DNA from: Streptomyces sp. 71268
Lineage (GTDB): Bacteria > Actinomycetota > Actinomycetes > Streptomycetales > Streptomycetaceae
Assembly: GCF_029392895.1 (NCBI RefSeq)
Contig: NZ_CP114200.1
Location: forward strand, 835,501-899,500
DNA length: 64,000 nt
Direction: 5' to 3'
The notes below the pieces were generated by a model that did not search any database, was not told where the DNA came from, and saw only the letters and a list, made by a program, of their open reading frames with translations. How positions within the stretch are numbered: position 1 is the stretch's first letter; every line of letters begins with the position of its first letter. Positions 9,139 to 18,582 of this stretch are shown in pieces. Position numbers and translations under genes: made by a program.

Positions 9139-12100
9139 ATGGCATGGCGGGACAGGTGGCGCAGGCGCCCGGCCACGGGAGGCGCCCAGGACGGGCGGCT
9201 CCCCGAGACGGCCGCGGCGGAGCGGGGCGCCGTCACGGCGCCGGGCACCGCCACGGAGCACACGCCCGCCGTGCCGACCGGCTGGGACGGTGGCTGGCGG
9301 TACGCGCGGCCCGCGCGACTCACCATCTCGCGCTCGCCGTTGGCCGTCGGTGACGGCCTGGTCTTCCGGTCGGGCCTGGCGGCCTGGCGCAACCCCCTGT
9401 TCGACACCGGACTCTCGCACGCCATCGACCCCGCCGCCCCGTCCGGCCTCGTACGCGGGATCGTCGGCGCCCCCGTGGCGCCCGCCTCGCACAGCGGTGG
9501 CGGCCCGCTCCTGCTGCGCTCCGCGCTCCCGCCCGCCGACCCAGCCGAGGACGGACCGGCCGAGGCCGGGGGCGGCCGAGCCCCGCTCGCGTCGGGCGCG
9601 ACCCGGCAGCGGGGCGACGGGGCGCGGCGACAGGCCACGGCGCGGGGCCCGCGCGACGCCGGTGGCAGCGGCCACCGCGCCAGCCCCGGTGCGCCGTCGC
9701 CCGGGGACACCGTCCAACGCCGTGTCACCGCCGGCGGCGCGGCGGGCCCGGCCGCCCCAGGTGCGGGCCCGACCGTCGCGGGCTCGGGCTCGACCGCGCC
9801 CAGCACGGGCCCGGTGCGGGGTGCGTCGGGTGGCGGCGCGCCGGCCGGCGCGCGTGAGCGGGGGGCGGGCGGCCGGGGAGGGGTCGGCCCCGTCGTCGCG
9901 CGGTCGACGGCGGGCGACGGGTTGTTCACCACCAAGGTCGGTCGGGGCGGTGGGCCGGCGGGCCCGAGCGACGCGGCGCCGGCCCGTCCGGCCTCCAACT
10001 CCGTCGGGGGCGGGGGCACTTCGGCGCGCTCCGGCGCGGGCGCCGGTGTCCCGGAACGGGGTGTCCCGGAGGCTGGCGCCGCCCGGAGTGCCGGGGCCTC
10101 GGGCCCCGCTGGTGCGTCCTTGCCGACCCCTACGTCAGTCGAACCGGTCGGTGGTGGGAGTCCCCGGGGCGGGGCGGCCCCGGCTCCTCCGTCGTCTCCG
10201 TCGTCTCCGGCGCGCGGCCTCGTGTCCGAGCGGCCGATACCGGCGCGCGGCGCCACCGCGCCGGACACCGTTCAACGGGCCGTGGCGCCGGGCGGGGGCG
10301 GCGCGGTGCCCGCGTCGACCGAACCGGCCCCCCAGCCCGAGCTCCCGCGCTTTCCCCTCGTACGCCGCGTCGCGGTGGTGCCCGACACCTCGCCCCGGTA
10401 CGCCCCCGGGCCCGACCGGGCCGGGGCGACGGCGACACCGGTCACCGGGCGCGCTGACACCGCGCGTCCCGAACGCGGCGGACGCGCCGGCCAGACCCGA
10501 ACCGCGTTTGCCAGTCCGCCAGTTATCGACTCCCCCGGCCCGGTGGCGGGTGTCGGGGGCCCTGGTCGCGGCGGTGCGAGCCGCACACCGCGCGCCGACG
10601 GGGCGCGCCGCGCGACGGGCCCGACGGTTCGCGCCCGTCCCCTGGGCCGTCCGCTGATCGTCGCCCGGGCGCCGGTCCGTACGCCACGGCGCGTGCTTCC
10701 CGTACGCCCCAGCGCCCCGTCCGTCCGGCACGGCGAGCCCGCCACCGCGCGGCCGGCCACCGCCGCGCGGTCCGCCTCCGCCGAACAGTCCGCTCCCGCC
10801 GCGCGGTCCGCCCCCAAGGCCGATGGCCCGGGCCGGGAGGCCGGGGCGTCGGCCACCCGTCCGCCGCTCGGCGCCCCGATGGCCAGCCTGCCGGCCACCG
10901 CCGTGCCGTTGACGCCGAGCGCCCCGACGGCCCACGAGCCCGTGACCGGCGCGCTGCCGATAGTGCGGCCCCACGCGGCGGAGCCCGTCGAACGCCCGGC
11001 GGGTCCTCCCGCCCGCGCCGCCGGGCCGGCTTCGGGGCACGCCGCGTCCGCGCCGAGCGCGCCGCCGGAGCGTGGCCGGGCCCCCGGCGTCCCTTCCGCC
11101 ACGGACGGGGCGGCGCGCCCTCGACCCAACAACCCCACGGCTCCCCCTTCACGGCGCCCCGGCCCCCGCACGGGGCTCGGCGCCCCGCTGCCCGCGCTAC
11201 CGCCCAGCGCCGACCTGTCGGCGCCGGTGCAGCGCGCCGCCACACTGGGTTCCCGTACGGAGCACCAGCGCGCGCCGGAGCGGTCGCCGAGCACCGCGCC
11301 GCCGACCAGCGCTCCGGCGCCGGCCGCGCAGTCACCCGTCGCGCCGTCTCCCACCGCGCCGCCGGCCCGCTCGCCGCGCCCGGGCGCCCAGGCCCCGGCG
11401 TCGGGCCACGCGCCGTTGTTGGGAGACGTGAGCCCGCATCCGGGCGGCGCGACCCGCCGCGACGAGCGGAAGACCTACGGCGTGACCGTGTCGCCCACGC
11501 TCGTCCAGCGCGTCGTCGCGCCCGCGTCCACGGCGCCCGCGAGCGACCTCACACGGCCCGCGGTCAGCACGGCCGTGGCACCCGACGCCCCGCACGGACC
11601 GCGAGGCAAGGCGGCCGGTACGGAGCGCGCGGGCCGGGACGCGGCGCGGCCGGCAGCCCCCGGGGCCGCCCCGTCCGCCAGTCGCCGTGCGGGCGGCCAG
11701 GTCCCGTTGGTCGTGGCCCGACCCGTGCCCCGCGCGGAAGAATTGAGCGGCGGCGCGGGAGGGACGAGCGGCGGCGCCGGAGGGGTGAGCGGCAGCGCGG
11801 GCGAGCCCGCGCCCCGGGTGGTGGCCACCGCCCGTCTGCTCGCCTCGCGTCCGCTGGTGCCGGGCATCGGCCCCGCCGCCGAGGCGGCTCCCCCGCGCGC
11901 CACCCGCCCCGTGGTGGCGCCCCGTTGGCCGCGTGCCACAGCGCCGTCCGCCGCCCAGGCCCCGGGCCCGGCTCCGCGACCCGTACCGCACGCCCCGCCG
12001 GTCACCGGGGCGACCGCCCCCGTCCAGCGGGCGCCGGCCAGGCCCACCGGGTCGGGGCAGGGCGCCGCCGGCCCGGCCGCGTTGGCCGACGGACCCGGCG

Positions 12101-12633
12101 CCCCGTCCCCGCCCGGCACTCCTCCGCTCGTACGACCAAGCACGCCCGTGGTCAGGCCGGGACCGACGGCGGCCAGCGGCGGGCTCGCGCCGGTCGGGCC
12201 GCTGCCCGTGACGGCGCCGCGCGCCGAGCCTGGCGCGGCGCGGCCCCCGGTGGGCGGCGCCCCCGTCGTGCCGGTACGTGCCGTGCCGCACGCCGCGGCC
12301 GGTCCGCCCGTGCTGGCCCGTCGCCCGGCTCCGCCCTCGGCGGCGACGGCGAGGCCGCCCGGCGCGCCGGTGGTCCAGCGGGCCCCGGGCCGCACGCCCG
12401 AGGGCGGCGGGCCCGACGGCCACCCGCCCGGGGTGGCGGCGCCCCACCAGGCGCGGCCCACGGAGCGGGGCGAAGGCGCCGCGCCCCAGCAGGCGCCCCC
12501 GCAGACGGCCCAGGCCCCGCCCGACATGGACGAGTTGGCCCGGCGCCTGCTCGACCCGGTGGCCCGGCTGCTGCGCACCGAGCTGCGGCGCGGGCGCGAG
12601 CGGACGGGCAGGCCCTTCGACGGGCGCCGGTGA
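9139..12633 (+). CDS. Giant disordered Ala/Pro/Gly/Arg-rich CIS protein with recurring VQR motifs
   Basis: A 1164-residue protein starting MAWRDRWRRRP, 3 bases after the GpE-like gene. Only the ends look structured: residues about 40-115 (GGWRYARPARLTIS, then GLAAWRNPLFDTGLSHAID) and the last 35 (DMDELARRLLDPVARLLRTE), a predicted amphipathic helix. Everything between is low-complexity. It is punctuated by V-Q-R tripeptides at about residues 192, 378, 697, 789, 962 and 1079, usually preceded by Thr, Pro, Leu or Val and followed by Arg, Ala or Val, and by VVAR/IVAR/VLAR motifs. I do not recognise a family. It sits where tailed phages carry the tape measure, but its composition is not coiled-coil. 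It could be an atypical ruler, a lumen-packed effector, or a scaffold using VQR as docking motif. Long ORFs in other frames here are composition shadows. Confidence 0.85.
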   Translation: MAWRDRWRRRPATGGAQDGRLPETAAAERGAVTAPGTATEHTPAVPTGWDGGWRYARPARLTISRSPLAVGDGLVFRSGLAAWRNPLFDTGLSHAIDPAAPSGLVRGIVGAPVAPASHSGGGPLLLRSALPPADPAEDGPAEAGGGRAPLASGATRQRGDGARRQATARGPRDAGGSGHRASPGAPSPGDTVQRRVTAGGAAGPAAPGAGPTVAGSGSTAPSTGPVRGASGGGAPAGARERGAGGRGGVGPVVARSTAGDGLFTTKVGRGGGPAGPSDAAPARPASNSVGGGGTSARSGAGAGVPERGVPEAGAARSAGASGPAGASLPTPTSVEPVGGGSPRGGAAPAPPSSPSSPARGLVSERPIPARGATAPDTVQRAVAPGGGGAVPASTEPAPQPELPRFPLVRRVAVVPDTSPRYAPGPDRAGATATPVTGRADTARPERGGRAGQTRTAFASPPVIDSPGPVAGVGGPGRGGASRTPRADGARRATGPTVRARPLGRPLIVARAPVRTPRRVLPVRPSAPSVRHGEPATARPATAARSASAEQSAPAARSAPKADGPGREAGASATRPPLGAPMASLPATAVPLTPSAPTAHEPVTGALPIVRPHAAEPVERPAGPPARAAGPASGHAASAPSAPPERGRAPGVPSATDGAARPRPNNPTAPPSRRPGPRTGLGAPLPALPPSADLSAPVQRAATLGSRTEHQRAPERSPSTAPPTSAPAPAAQSPVAPSPTAPPARSPRPGAQAPASGHAPLLGDVSPHPGGATRRDERKTYGVTVSPTLVQRVVAPASTAPASDLTRPAVSTAVAPDAPHGPRGKAAGTERAGRDAARPAAPGAAPSASRRAGGQVPLVVARPVPRAEELSGGAGGTSGGAGGVSGSAGEPAPRVVATARLLASRPLVPGIGPAAEAAPPRATRPVVAPRWPRATAPSAAQAPGPAPRPVPHAPPVTGATAPVQRAPARPTGSGQGAAGPAALADGPGAPSPPGTPPLVRPSTPVVRPGPTAASGGLAPVGPLPVTAPRAEPGAARPPVGGAPVVPVRAVPHAAAGPPVLARRPAPPSAATARPPGAPVVQRAPGRTPEGGGPDGHPPGVAAPHQARPTERGEGAAPQQAPPQTAQAPPDMDELARRLLDPVARLLRTELRRGRERTGRPFDGRR

Positions 12634-12648
12634 GGGCACGGCCCGGTC

Positions 12649-12672
12649 GGCCCCGCCCCCGAGGGCGGGGCC
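12649..12672 (+). terminator. Hairpin between the disordered protein and second tube genes
   Basis: A perfect 10-bp stem, GGCCCCGCCC / GGGCGGGGCC, with loop CCGA lies 16 bases after the 1164-residue gene. There is no T-run. Inside an operon it may attenuate or stabilise mRNA rather than terminate fully. Confidence 0.5.
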
Positions 12673-12721
12673 ACGGGGGACACGCGACGGACGAGGAACG
12701 AACGACGGGACCGGTGGACGC

Positions 12722-13147
12722 ATGACGGACAACATCTTCGCGACGAGCGTGTTCTTTCGCCTGGCCATCGGCGGCAGCGACCTGGGCGCCTTCCACACCT
12801 GCTCGGGCATGGGCGCCGAGGTCGAGATGGAGAGCTACGCGGAGGGCGGCAACAACGGCTTCACCTGGCAACTGCCCGGCCGGGTGTCCTGGTCCAACAT
12901 CACCCTCACCCGGCCCGTCACCGCCGACACGGCGAAGATCGGCCGCTGGCTGGACGAGACCCTGCGGCGGGTCGAGGCCAAGGACGGCGAGATCGTGGCG
13001 TTGCGGCCGGACCTGAGCCAGATCATCAGTTGGCAGGTGTTCGGCATCGTTCCCGTGCGCTGGCAGGGCCCGTCCTTCGACCCGAGCAGTTCGCAGCCGG
13101 CCGTCGAGACGCTGGAGATCGCCCACCAGGGCCTGTCCCCGAGCTGA
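12722..13147 (+). CDS. Second tube / tube-initiator protein (Afp5-like)
   Basis: A 141-residue gp19-family protein: MTDNIFATSVFFRLAIGGSD, then FHTCSGMGAEVEME and NGFTWQLPGRVSW, the standard phage-tail tube pattern. It lies just before the LysM baseplate gene, the position of Afp5 and related tube-initiation proteins that join the tube to the hub. It differs clearly from the 8046 tube and is unlikely to be redundant. The hairpin upstream separates it from the preceding long gene. Confidence 0.9.
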   Translation: MTDNIFATSVFFRLAIGGSDLGAFHTCSGMGAEVEMESYAEGGNNGFTWQLPGRVSWSNITLTRPVTADTAKIGRWLDETLRRVEAKDGEIVALRPDLSQIISWQVFGIVPVRWQGPSFDPSSSQPAVETLEIAHQGLSPS

Positions 13148-13243
13148 CGGCGCCGGCACCGGGACGACGGCACCGCGCCGCGCCAACGGGTCGGCGAGCC
13201 GGCCCATCCCTCCGACGCACCGCCCGAAACAGGAAGGCACAGC

Positions 13244-13966
13244 ATGTCTCCAGCGGTCCGTGCCAGCCGGGCCAGGGCCCAGCTCACGCTCAAGGAGCCG
13301 CCGACCGCCGTCGGGGCCAAGCCCGGCGGGGTGATCGCGCGGCTCAACCTCCAGTTCAACCCGTCCACGCTGCAACTGGGCAAGACCACCGAGTGGCGGC
13401 GTACGCCCTCGCGGATGGCGGACGAGTCCGCCCTGCCCGAGTTCGTCGGCAGCGGGCCGCGCACGCTGAGCCTCGACGTGTTCCTGGACGCCACCGCCCG
13501 CCACGACGACTCGGTGGAACGGGCCGTCGAGACGCTCATGAAGGCGTGCGTGCCGACCCCGACCAGCCTGGGGCGCAAGAAGCCGGCGAGCCCGTGGGTG
13601 CGGTTCGAGTGGGGTACCGCGCGCTCCACCTCCTTCGACGGGGTGCTGTCGAACCTGTCGGTGTCGTACACGCTCTTCGACGTGGACGGGACGCCACTGC
13701 GGGCCACGTGTTCGCTCACCATCGAGGAGGCGAGCGTCGGACCCGCCGGGCAGAACCCCACCTCGGGCGCGCGCACCGCGCGCCGCACGCACACCGTGGT
13801 GGCCGGCGACAGCCTGGCGATGCTGGCCTGGCGCGAGTACGGCGACGCGACCGTCTGGCGCGTCATCGCCGAGGCCAACGACATCGACGACCCGATCGCC
13901 CTGGTCCCCGGCAGCGAGGTCGTGGTGCCGGCCATGCGGGGCGCCGACGACGAGGAGGCGTCGTGA
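13244..13966 (+). CDS. cis7: LysM-containing baseplate hub protein (Afp7-like)
   Basis: A 240-residue protein. The N-terminal 170 residues (LNLQFNPSTLQLGKT, FLDATARHDDSVERAVETL) match the CIS LysM-baseplate family. The C-terminal LysM motif, about residues 182-233, reads HTVVAGDSLAMLAWREYGD and ends VPGSEVVVPA. T4 gp53 and Afp7 are the structural counterparts, where LysM glues inner baseplate to hub rather than binding peptidoglycan. AGGAAGG precedes ATG 13244. The stop overlaps the spike GTG. Confidence 0.93.
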   Translation: MSPAVRASRARAQLTLKEPPTAVGAKPGGVIARLNLQFNPSTLQLGKTTEWRRTPSRMADESALPEFVGSGPRTLSLDVFLDATARHDDSVERAVETLMKACVPTPTSLGRKKPASPWVRFEWGTARSTSFDGVLSNLSVSYTLFDVDGTPLRATCSLTIEEASVGPAGQNPTSGARTARRTHTVVAGDSLAMLAWREYGDATVWRVIAEANDIDDPIALVPGSEVVVPAMRGADDEEAS

Positions 13967-15789
13967 GCCCGTCGAAGGCCAGCGGCGGCCGGGCGTTCGC
14001 CGCCGACCCCATCATCGAGGCGCCCGCCGAGCTGCCGCAGGCGTGGGCCGCGCAGTTGGTGAGCTGCGTCGTCGACGAGAACGTCGGCCTGCCCGACACG
14101 GCGATCCTCACCTACCGCGACGACCGGCACGAGTTCCTGTCGGCCAACGGCATCACCATCGGCACGCCCCTTCGGGTGTCGGTGATGACCGCGAAGAACC
14201 AGGCGCGCCAACTGCTGTTCAGCGGTGAGGTCACGGCCCTGGAACTCGACCAGGACGGCACCGGCGCCTTCACCGTCCTGCGCGCCTACTCCAAGGCCCA
14301 CCGCCTCCAGCGGGGCCGCAAGGTGGTGGCGTACCGGAACATGACGACCGCGGCGATCGTCCGCAAGGTGGCGGCCGGGGCCGGGCTCGCCTGCGGCAAA
14401 GTGCAGGCGTCGGCCATCACCCACCAGCAGTTGTCCCAGGCCAACGTCTCCGACTGGGAGTTCCTGCAGTACCTGGCGCGCGAGAGCGGCGCCCACGTGC
14501 GCGTCGACGACAAGGGGCTCCTCCAGTTCACCCAGCCCGAGAAGGCCGCCCGCGCGCCCGCCCCCTCGACCTCGTCCGGGCACAACCCGTTGGTGTTGCA
14601 GTTCGGGAGCAACCTGCTGGCGCTGCGGGCCGGGCTCTCGGCCGCCGACTCCGCCGCCCGGGTGCAGGTGCGCGGCTGGAACACGACCACCAAGAAGCCG
14701 TTGGTCGCCGAGCAGCCGTCCGTGGTCAGCGGGGCGGTGGCACCCGGCCTGAAGCCGGCGACCGTCGCCGCGAAGTTCGGCAAGGCCGCCCGGGTGGCCG
14801 TCACGGACACGCCGTACCGCACCCAGGCGGAGACGACGGCGGTGGCGCGGGTGACGGCGGAGCAGGTCGCGGCGGGGTTCGCGGAGTTGGAGGCGGTGGT
14901 CGAGGGGAACCCGGAGCTGCGCGCGGGCAAGCCGATCGCGCTTGGCAACGTGGGGCAGGCGTTCACCGGCCGATACACGGCCACGGCGGTGCAGCACGTC
15001 CTGGAGCCGCACGGCGGGTACCGGACCACCCTGTGGGTCAGCGCCAGCCCGGACCGCTCGCTGAACGGCCTGGTGACCGGCGCCAACGCGCCCGATCGCG
15101 GGCCGCGCATGCCGGGTCTCGCCATCGGCGTGGTCACGGACGTCCGCGAGCCGAACCGGTCCGAGCGCGGCGCGGTGCGGCTGAAGTTCCCCTGGCTGGA
15201 CAACACGTACGTCTCGGACTGGGTACGCACCGTCCAGTGGGGCGGCAAGGGCGGCGGCGGTGTCGTCAGCCCCGAGGTCAACGACGAGGTGCTGGTGGGG
15301 TTCGAGCAGGGGCTGCTGGACAGCCCGTACGTCATTGGCGGCCTCTACAACGGCGTGGACAAGCCGTCACCGCACGACGTGCCCCTCATCGACAAGGTCA
15401 GCGGCAAGGTCAACCGCCGCTCCGTCGCCTCGCGTTCGGGGCACCGCGTGGAGTTGCTGGACGCCTCGGCGCCCGGCCCCTCGGGGCTGCGCCTGGTCAC
15501 CGGGGACGAGCGCCTGGAGGTGCGCATGGACGACCGCCGGGACCGGATCGAGGTGACCGTGTACGCGGGGCCCAGGAGGGCCGCGACCTCCGTCGTCCTG
15601 GACCGGCGGAGCATCACGTTGGACGCCGGGCAGGGAACCGTGACCCTCAAGGGCCGCCAGGTGGACATCAACGGCAGCGCGGGCGTCAACATCGACGGGG
15701 CCAGGGTCGGCGTGTCCGGCAGGGCCCAGGTCACGGTCGACGGCGGCCTGCTCGGCGTACTCAAGGCGAAGCTCATCCGCATCAACTGA
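13963..15789 (+). CDS. cis8: VgrG/gp27-gp5-like spike protein (Afp8-like)
   Basis: A 608-residue hub/spike subunit with GTG start in a GTGA overlap. Residues 1-370 are gp27-like beta-barrel domains. An OB fold follows at about 382-467 (VTDVREPNRSERGAVRLKFPW, then VQWGGKGGGGVV and NDEVLVGFEQG), the classic VgrG/gp5 signature. The C-terminal section (LDRRSITLDAGQGTV, VDINGSAGVNIDGA) has the repeating pattern of a trimeric beta-helix. No extra enzymatic domain is attached, so any effector must be separate. Confidence 0.95.
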   Translation: MSPSKASGGRAFAADPIIEAPAELPQAWAAQLVSCVVDENVGLPDTAILTYRDDRHEFLSANGITIGTPLRVSVMTAKNQARQLLFSGEVTALELDQDGTGAFTVLRAYSKAHRLQRGRKVVAYRNMTTAAIVRKVAAGAGLACGKVQASAITHQQLSQANVSDWEFLQYLARESGAHVRVDDKGLLQFTQPEKAARAPAPSTSSGHNPLVLQFGSNLLALRAGLSAADSAARVQVRGWNTTTKKPLVAEQPSVVSGAVAPGLKPATVAAKFGKAARVAVTDTPYRTQAETTAVARVTAEQVAAGFAELEAVVEGNPELRAGKPIALGNVGQAFTGRYTATAVQHVLEPHGGYRTTLWVSASPDRSLNGLVTGANAPDRGPRMPGLAIGVVTDVREPNRSERGAVRLKFPWLDNTYVSDWVRTVQWGGKGGGGVVSPEVNDEVLVGFEQGLLDSPYVIGGLYNGVDKPSPHDVPLIDKVSGKVNRRSVASRSGHRVELLDASAPGPSGLRLVTGDERLEVRMDDRRDRIEVTVYAGPRRAATSVVLDRRSITLDAGQGTVTLKGRQVDINGSAGVNIDGARVGVSGRAQVTVDGGLLGVLKAKLIRIN

Positions 15790-15881
15790 GGCCCCCGGCC
15801 CGCCCCCTGCCACTTCCCGACCTCGCTCCCCGCCTCGGCCCCGTCCCTCGCCCTTAGCCTCTTCGACCCAAGGAGCACACC

Positions 15882-16202
15882 ATGCCCGCCGCAGCCCGCA
15901 CCGGCGACGCCACCGTCCACGGCGGCCGGATCACCACCCCGCCGCCCCCGGTCGCCGCCACGGTGGCCCGCGTCCTGATCGGCGGCCAACCGGCCGCGGT
16001 CGTGGGCAGCGTGCACTCCTGCCCGCTGCTGCCGCACGCGGTGCTCGGCCCGGGCAACGTGGTCACACCCAGCCCCGGGAGCGTCACCGGCGGCCTGGTG
16101 CTCATCGGCGGGCTGCCCGCCGCGCGGGTGGGCGACCGGACCACGTGCGGCGCGCAGATCATCACCGGCGCGCTGAACGTGCAGATCGGAGGGGCGCTGT
16201 GA
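15882..16202 (+). CDS. cis10: PAAR-like spike tip protein (Afp10-like)
   Basis: A 106-residue protein rich in Gly, Pro and Val with the PAAR layout: MPAAARTGDATVHGG, LIGGQPAAVVGSVHSCP, then LIGGLPAARVGDRTTCG and GALNVQIGGAL. PAAR proteins cap the trimeric spike with a sharp, metal-bound point. There is no C-terminal toxin extension. AAGGAG lies 7 bases before the ATG. The stop overlaps the gp25 start. Confidence 0.95.
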   Translation: MPAAARTGDATVHGGRITTPPPPVAATVARVLIGGQPAAVVGSVHSCPLLPHAVLGPGNVVTPSPGSVTGGLVLIGGLPAARVGDRTTCGAQIITGALNVQIGGAL

Positions 16203-16621
16203 GCGAGAGGTTCATCGGCCGTGGCTGGGCCTTCCCGCTGCGAGTCGGGCCCGCCGGGGGCATCGCCATGGTGGAGCGGGAACGGGAGATCGAGGAGGCC
16301 ATCCGGCTCGTGCTCGGCACGGCGCCGGGCGAGCGCCCCATGCGGCCCGAGTTCGGCTGCGGCATCCACGACTACGTGTTCGCGCCCGGCGACGGCGCCA
16401 CCGCCGGACGGATCGCCCAACAGGTACGGGAGGCGCTGGAGCGGTGGGAGCCACGGATCACGGTGACCGACGTGCTCGTCGCCTTCGACTCGGTGCGGGT
16501 GGGCACCCTCTACATCGACGTGCGCTACACGGTGCGCACCACCAACGACCGGCGCAACCTGGTCTTCCCCTTCTACACCATCCCCTCCGACGAGGGCGCT
16601 GAGGAAACGGTCCCGAGCTGA
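16199..16621 (+). CDS. cis9: gp25-like baseplate wedge protein (Afp9-like)
   Basis: A 140-residue protein starting with GTG in a GTGA overlap (MSERFIGRGWAFPLRVG). REREIEEAIRLVLGTAPGER followed by MRPEFGCGIHDYVFAP is the GPW/gp25 signature, including the conserved E-F-G-C-x-I. gp25 joins the inner wedge to the sheath and primes sheath assembly. Its stop TGA shares one base with the ATG of the next gene (TGATG). Confidence 0.96.
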   Translation: MSERFIGRGWAFPLRVGPAGGIAMVEREREIEEAIRLVLGTAPGERPMRPEFGCGIHDYVFAPGDGATAGRIAQQVREALERWEPRITVTDVLVAFDSVRVGTLYIDVRYTVRTTNDRRNLVFPFYTIPSDEGAEETVPS

Positions 16622-18582
16622 TGGCCCTGCCTTCCCCCAACCTCGACGACCGGCGCTTCCAGCAGCTCGTCGACGAGGCCAAGCGGTACGTCCAGCAGCG
16701 CGCGCCGGAGTGGACCGACCACAACGTCTCCGATCCCGGCGTCACGTTGATCGAGACCTTCGCCTACCTCGTGGACCTGACGCTCTACCGGCTGAACCGG
16801 GTGCCGGAGAAGAACTACCTGGCCTTCCTCGACCTGTTGGACATCCGACTGTTCCCGCCCGGAGCCGCGAGCGCCGAGGTTGACTTCTGGCTGTCGGCGC
16901 CGCAGCCCGAGGCGGTGGTGCTCGCCGCCGGCACCGAGGTGACGACCGCGGCCGGCGAGACGGAGGAGGCCGTGGTGTTCGCCACCACGGAGGAACTGCG
17001 CATCGTCCCGAGCGAGTTGACGCGCCTGGTGGGCGCGCCGCGCACGGGGGAACAGGCGGACCTGACCGGCGCGCTCGCCGAGGAGCGGGACGTGCCCTGC
17101 TTCCAGGCCACGCCCGAGCCGGGTGACGCCCTGTTGTTCGGCCTGCCGACGGCCGTTCCGCGCTGTGTGGTGGCCGTGCGGCTGGACAGCCGTGTCGAGG
17201 GCGTCGGGGTCGACCCGCGCCAACCTCCGCTGGTGTGGGAGGCGTGGGACGGCGGACGCTGGCAGCGCTGCGAGACCGGCACCGACACCACCGGTGGCCT
17301 GAACCGGCCGGGCGAGGTCATCGTGTACGTGCCGGCCGCGCACACCGCCTCGGTGATCGGCGGTACCCGGGGCGGGTGGCTGCGCTGCCGGGTCGTGGAA
17401 CCCGAGCCCGGGCAGCCCTTCTACTCGGTCTCGCCCACCGTGCGCGAGGCGGCCGTGTTCACCGTCGGCGGCACCATGACGGTCGAGCACGCCGAGACGG
17501 TGACCGACGCGGCCCTCGGCATCTCGGAGGGGGTCGCGGGACAGAGCTTCCGCCTCGACCGCCCGCCCGTCCTGCTCGACGGGCCACCCCCGGTGGTGGA
17601 GGTCTCCACGGCCGACGGCTGGCAGCGCTGGGAGGTGGTCGACGACTTCGGCCGCTCGGGGCCCGCGGACCGACACGTACGCGTGGACGCCACGCGCGGG
17701 GAGTTCGCCTTCGGCCCGGTGCTGCGCGAGCGGGACGGCACGCTGCGCGCGTACGGCGCCGTGCCGCCCAAGGGAGCGCACGTGCGCGTGGCCCGCTACC
17801 GCACCGGCGGCGGCCCGGAGGGCAACGCGCCCCGGGGGGCCATCAACGTGCTGCGCAGCTCCGTTCCGTACGTGACGCAGGTCGACAACCGCGAGGCGGC
17901 GCGCGGCGGGGTCGCCGGGGAGAGCGTGGCCAACGCCCGGCTGCGCGCCCCGCAGGCGCTGCGGACGCAGGGGCGGGCGGTGACGGCGGAGGACCACGAG
18001 ATCATCGCCCGCCAGGCGGCCCCCTCCCTGCGCCGCGTCCGGTGCCTGCCGGCGGCGGACTCGCCGGGGGCGGTCCGGGTGTTGTTGGTGCCCGACGCGG
18101 TCGCCGACGAGGGGGACCGGCTCCGGTTCGAGCAGTTGATCCCGAGCGACCAGGTGCTCGCGTCCGTCACCAGGGCACTGGACGAGCGGCGCCTGATCGG
18201 TACCCGCCTCGTCGTCGAACCCCCCGTCTACCAGGGCGTCACCGTGGTGGCCCGGTTGTCCGCGCGCGCCGGTGAGGAGCCCGACCAGGTGCGCGACGCC
18301 GCGCTCGCCGCGCTGTTCCGCTACCTCAACCCGCTGCGCGGCGGGCCCGAGGGCGGCGGCTGGCCGTTCGGCCGGCCGGTGCAGTACGGCGAGGTGTTCG
18401 GCGTGCTGCAGGGCGCGGTGGGGGACGCGCTGGTAGAGGAGATCCGCATGTTCGCCGCGGACCCGATCACCGGGCGGCGCGGCGCGCCCGTCGACCGCAT
18501 CGACATCGGACCGGGCGCCCTCGTCTTCTCCTACCGGCACCAGGTGATCGTGGGTCCCGCCGCGCCGGAGGGCCCGGCATGA
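16621..18582 (+). CDS. cis11: Baseplate wedge protein, gpJ/gp6-like (Afp11-like)
   Basis: A 653-residue putative baseplate assembly protein. The N-terminus LDDRRFQQLVDEAKRYVQQR, then WTDHNVSDPGVTLIETFAYL, is the start of the TIGR02243 family. The later SVANARLRAPQALRTQGRAVT and DHEIIARQ are baseplate-J motifs. These proteins form the wedge arms that hold the baseplate in its extended state. Translation is coupled to gp25 (TGATG) and to the following gene (4-base overlap at 18579). Confidence 0.95.
   Translation: MALPSPNLDDRRFQQLVDEAKRYVQQRAPEWTDHNVSDPGVTLIETFAYLVDLTLYRLNRVPEKNYLAFLDLLDIRLFPPGAASAEVDFWLSAPQPEAVVLAAGTEVTTAAGETEEAVVFATTEELRIVPSELTRLVGAPRTGEQADLTGALAEERDVPCFQATPEPGDALLFGLPTAVPRCVVAVRLDSRVEGVGVDPRQPPLVWEAWDGGRWQRCETGTDTTGGLNRPGEVIVYVPAAHTASVIGGTRGGWLRCRVVEPEPGQPFYSVSPTVREAAVFTVGGTMTVEHAETVTDAALGISEGVAGQSFRLDRPPVLLDGPPPVVEVSTADGWQRWEVVDDFGRSGPADRHVRVDATRGEFAFGPVLRERDGTLRAYGAVPPKGAHVRVARYRTGGGPEGNAPRGAINVLRSSVPYVTQVDNREAARGGVAGESVANARLRAPQALRTQGRAVTAEDHEIIARQAAPSLRRVRCLPAADSPGAVRVLLVPDAVADEGDRLRFEQLIPSDQVLASVTRALDERRLIGTRLVVEPPVYQGVTVVARLSARAGEEPDQVRDAALAALFRYLNPLRGGPEGGGWPFGRPVQYGEVFGVLQGAVGDALVEEIRMFAADPITGRRGAPVDRIDIGPGALVFSYRHQVIVGPAAPEGPA

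Noticed and set aside
9290..10657. Second plus-strand frame inside the disordered gene
   Set aside because: Arises from the same GC-rich repeats; the frame from 9139 has sensible start, spacing and termini.
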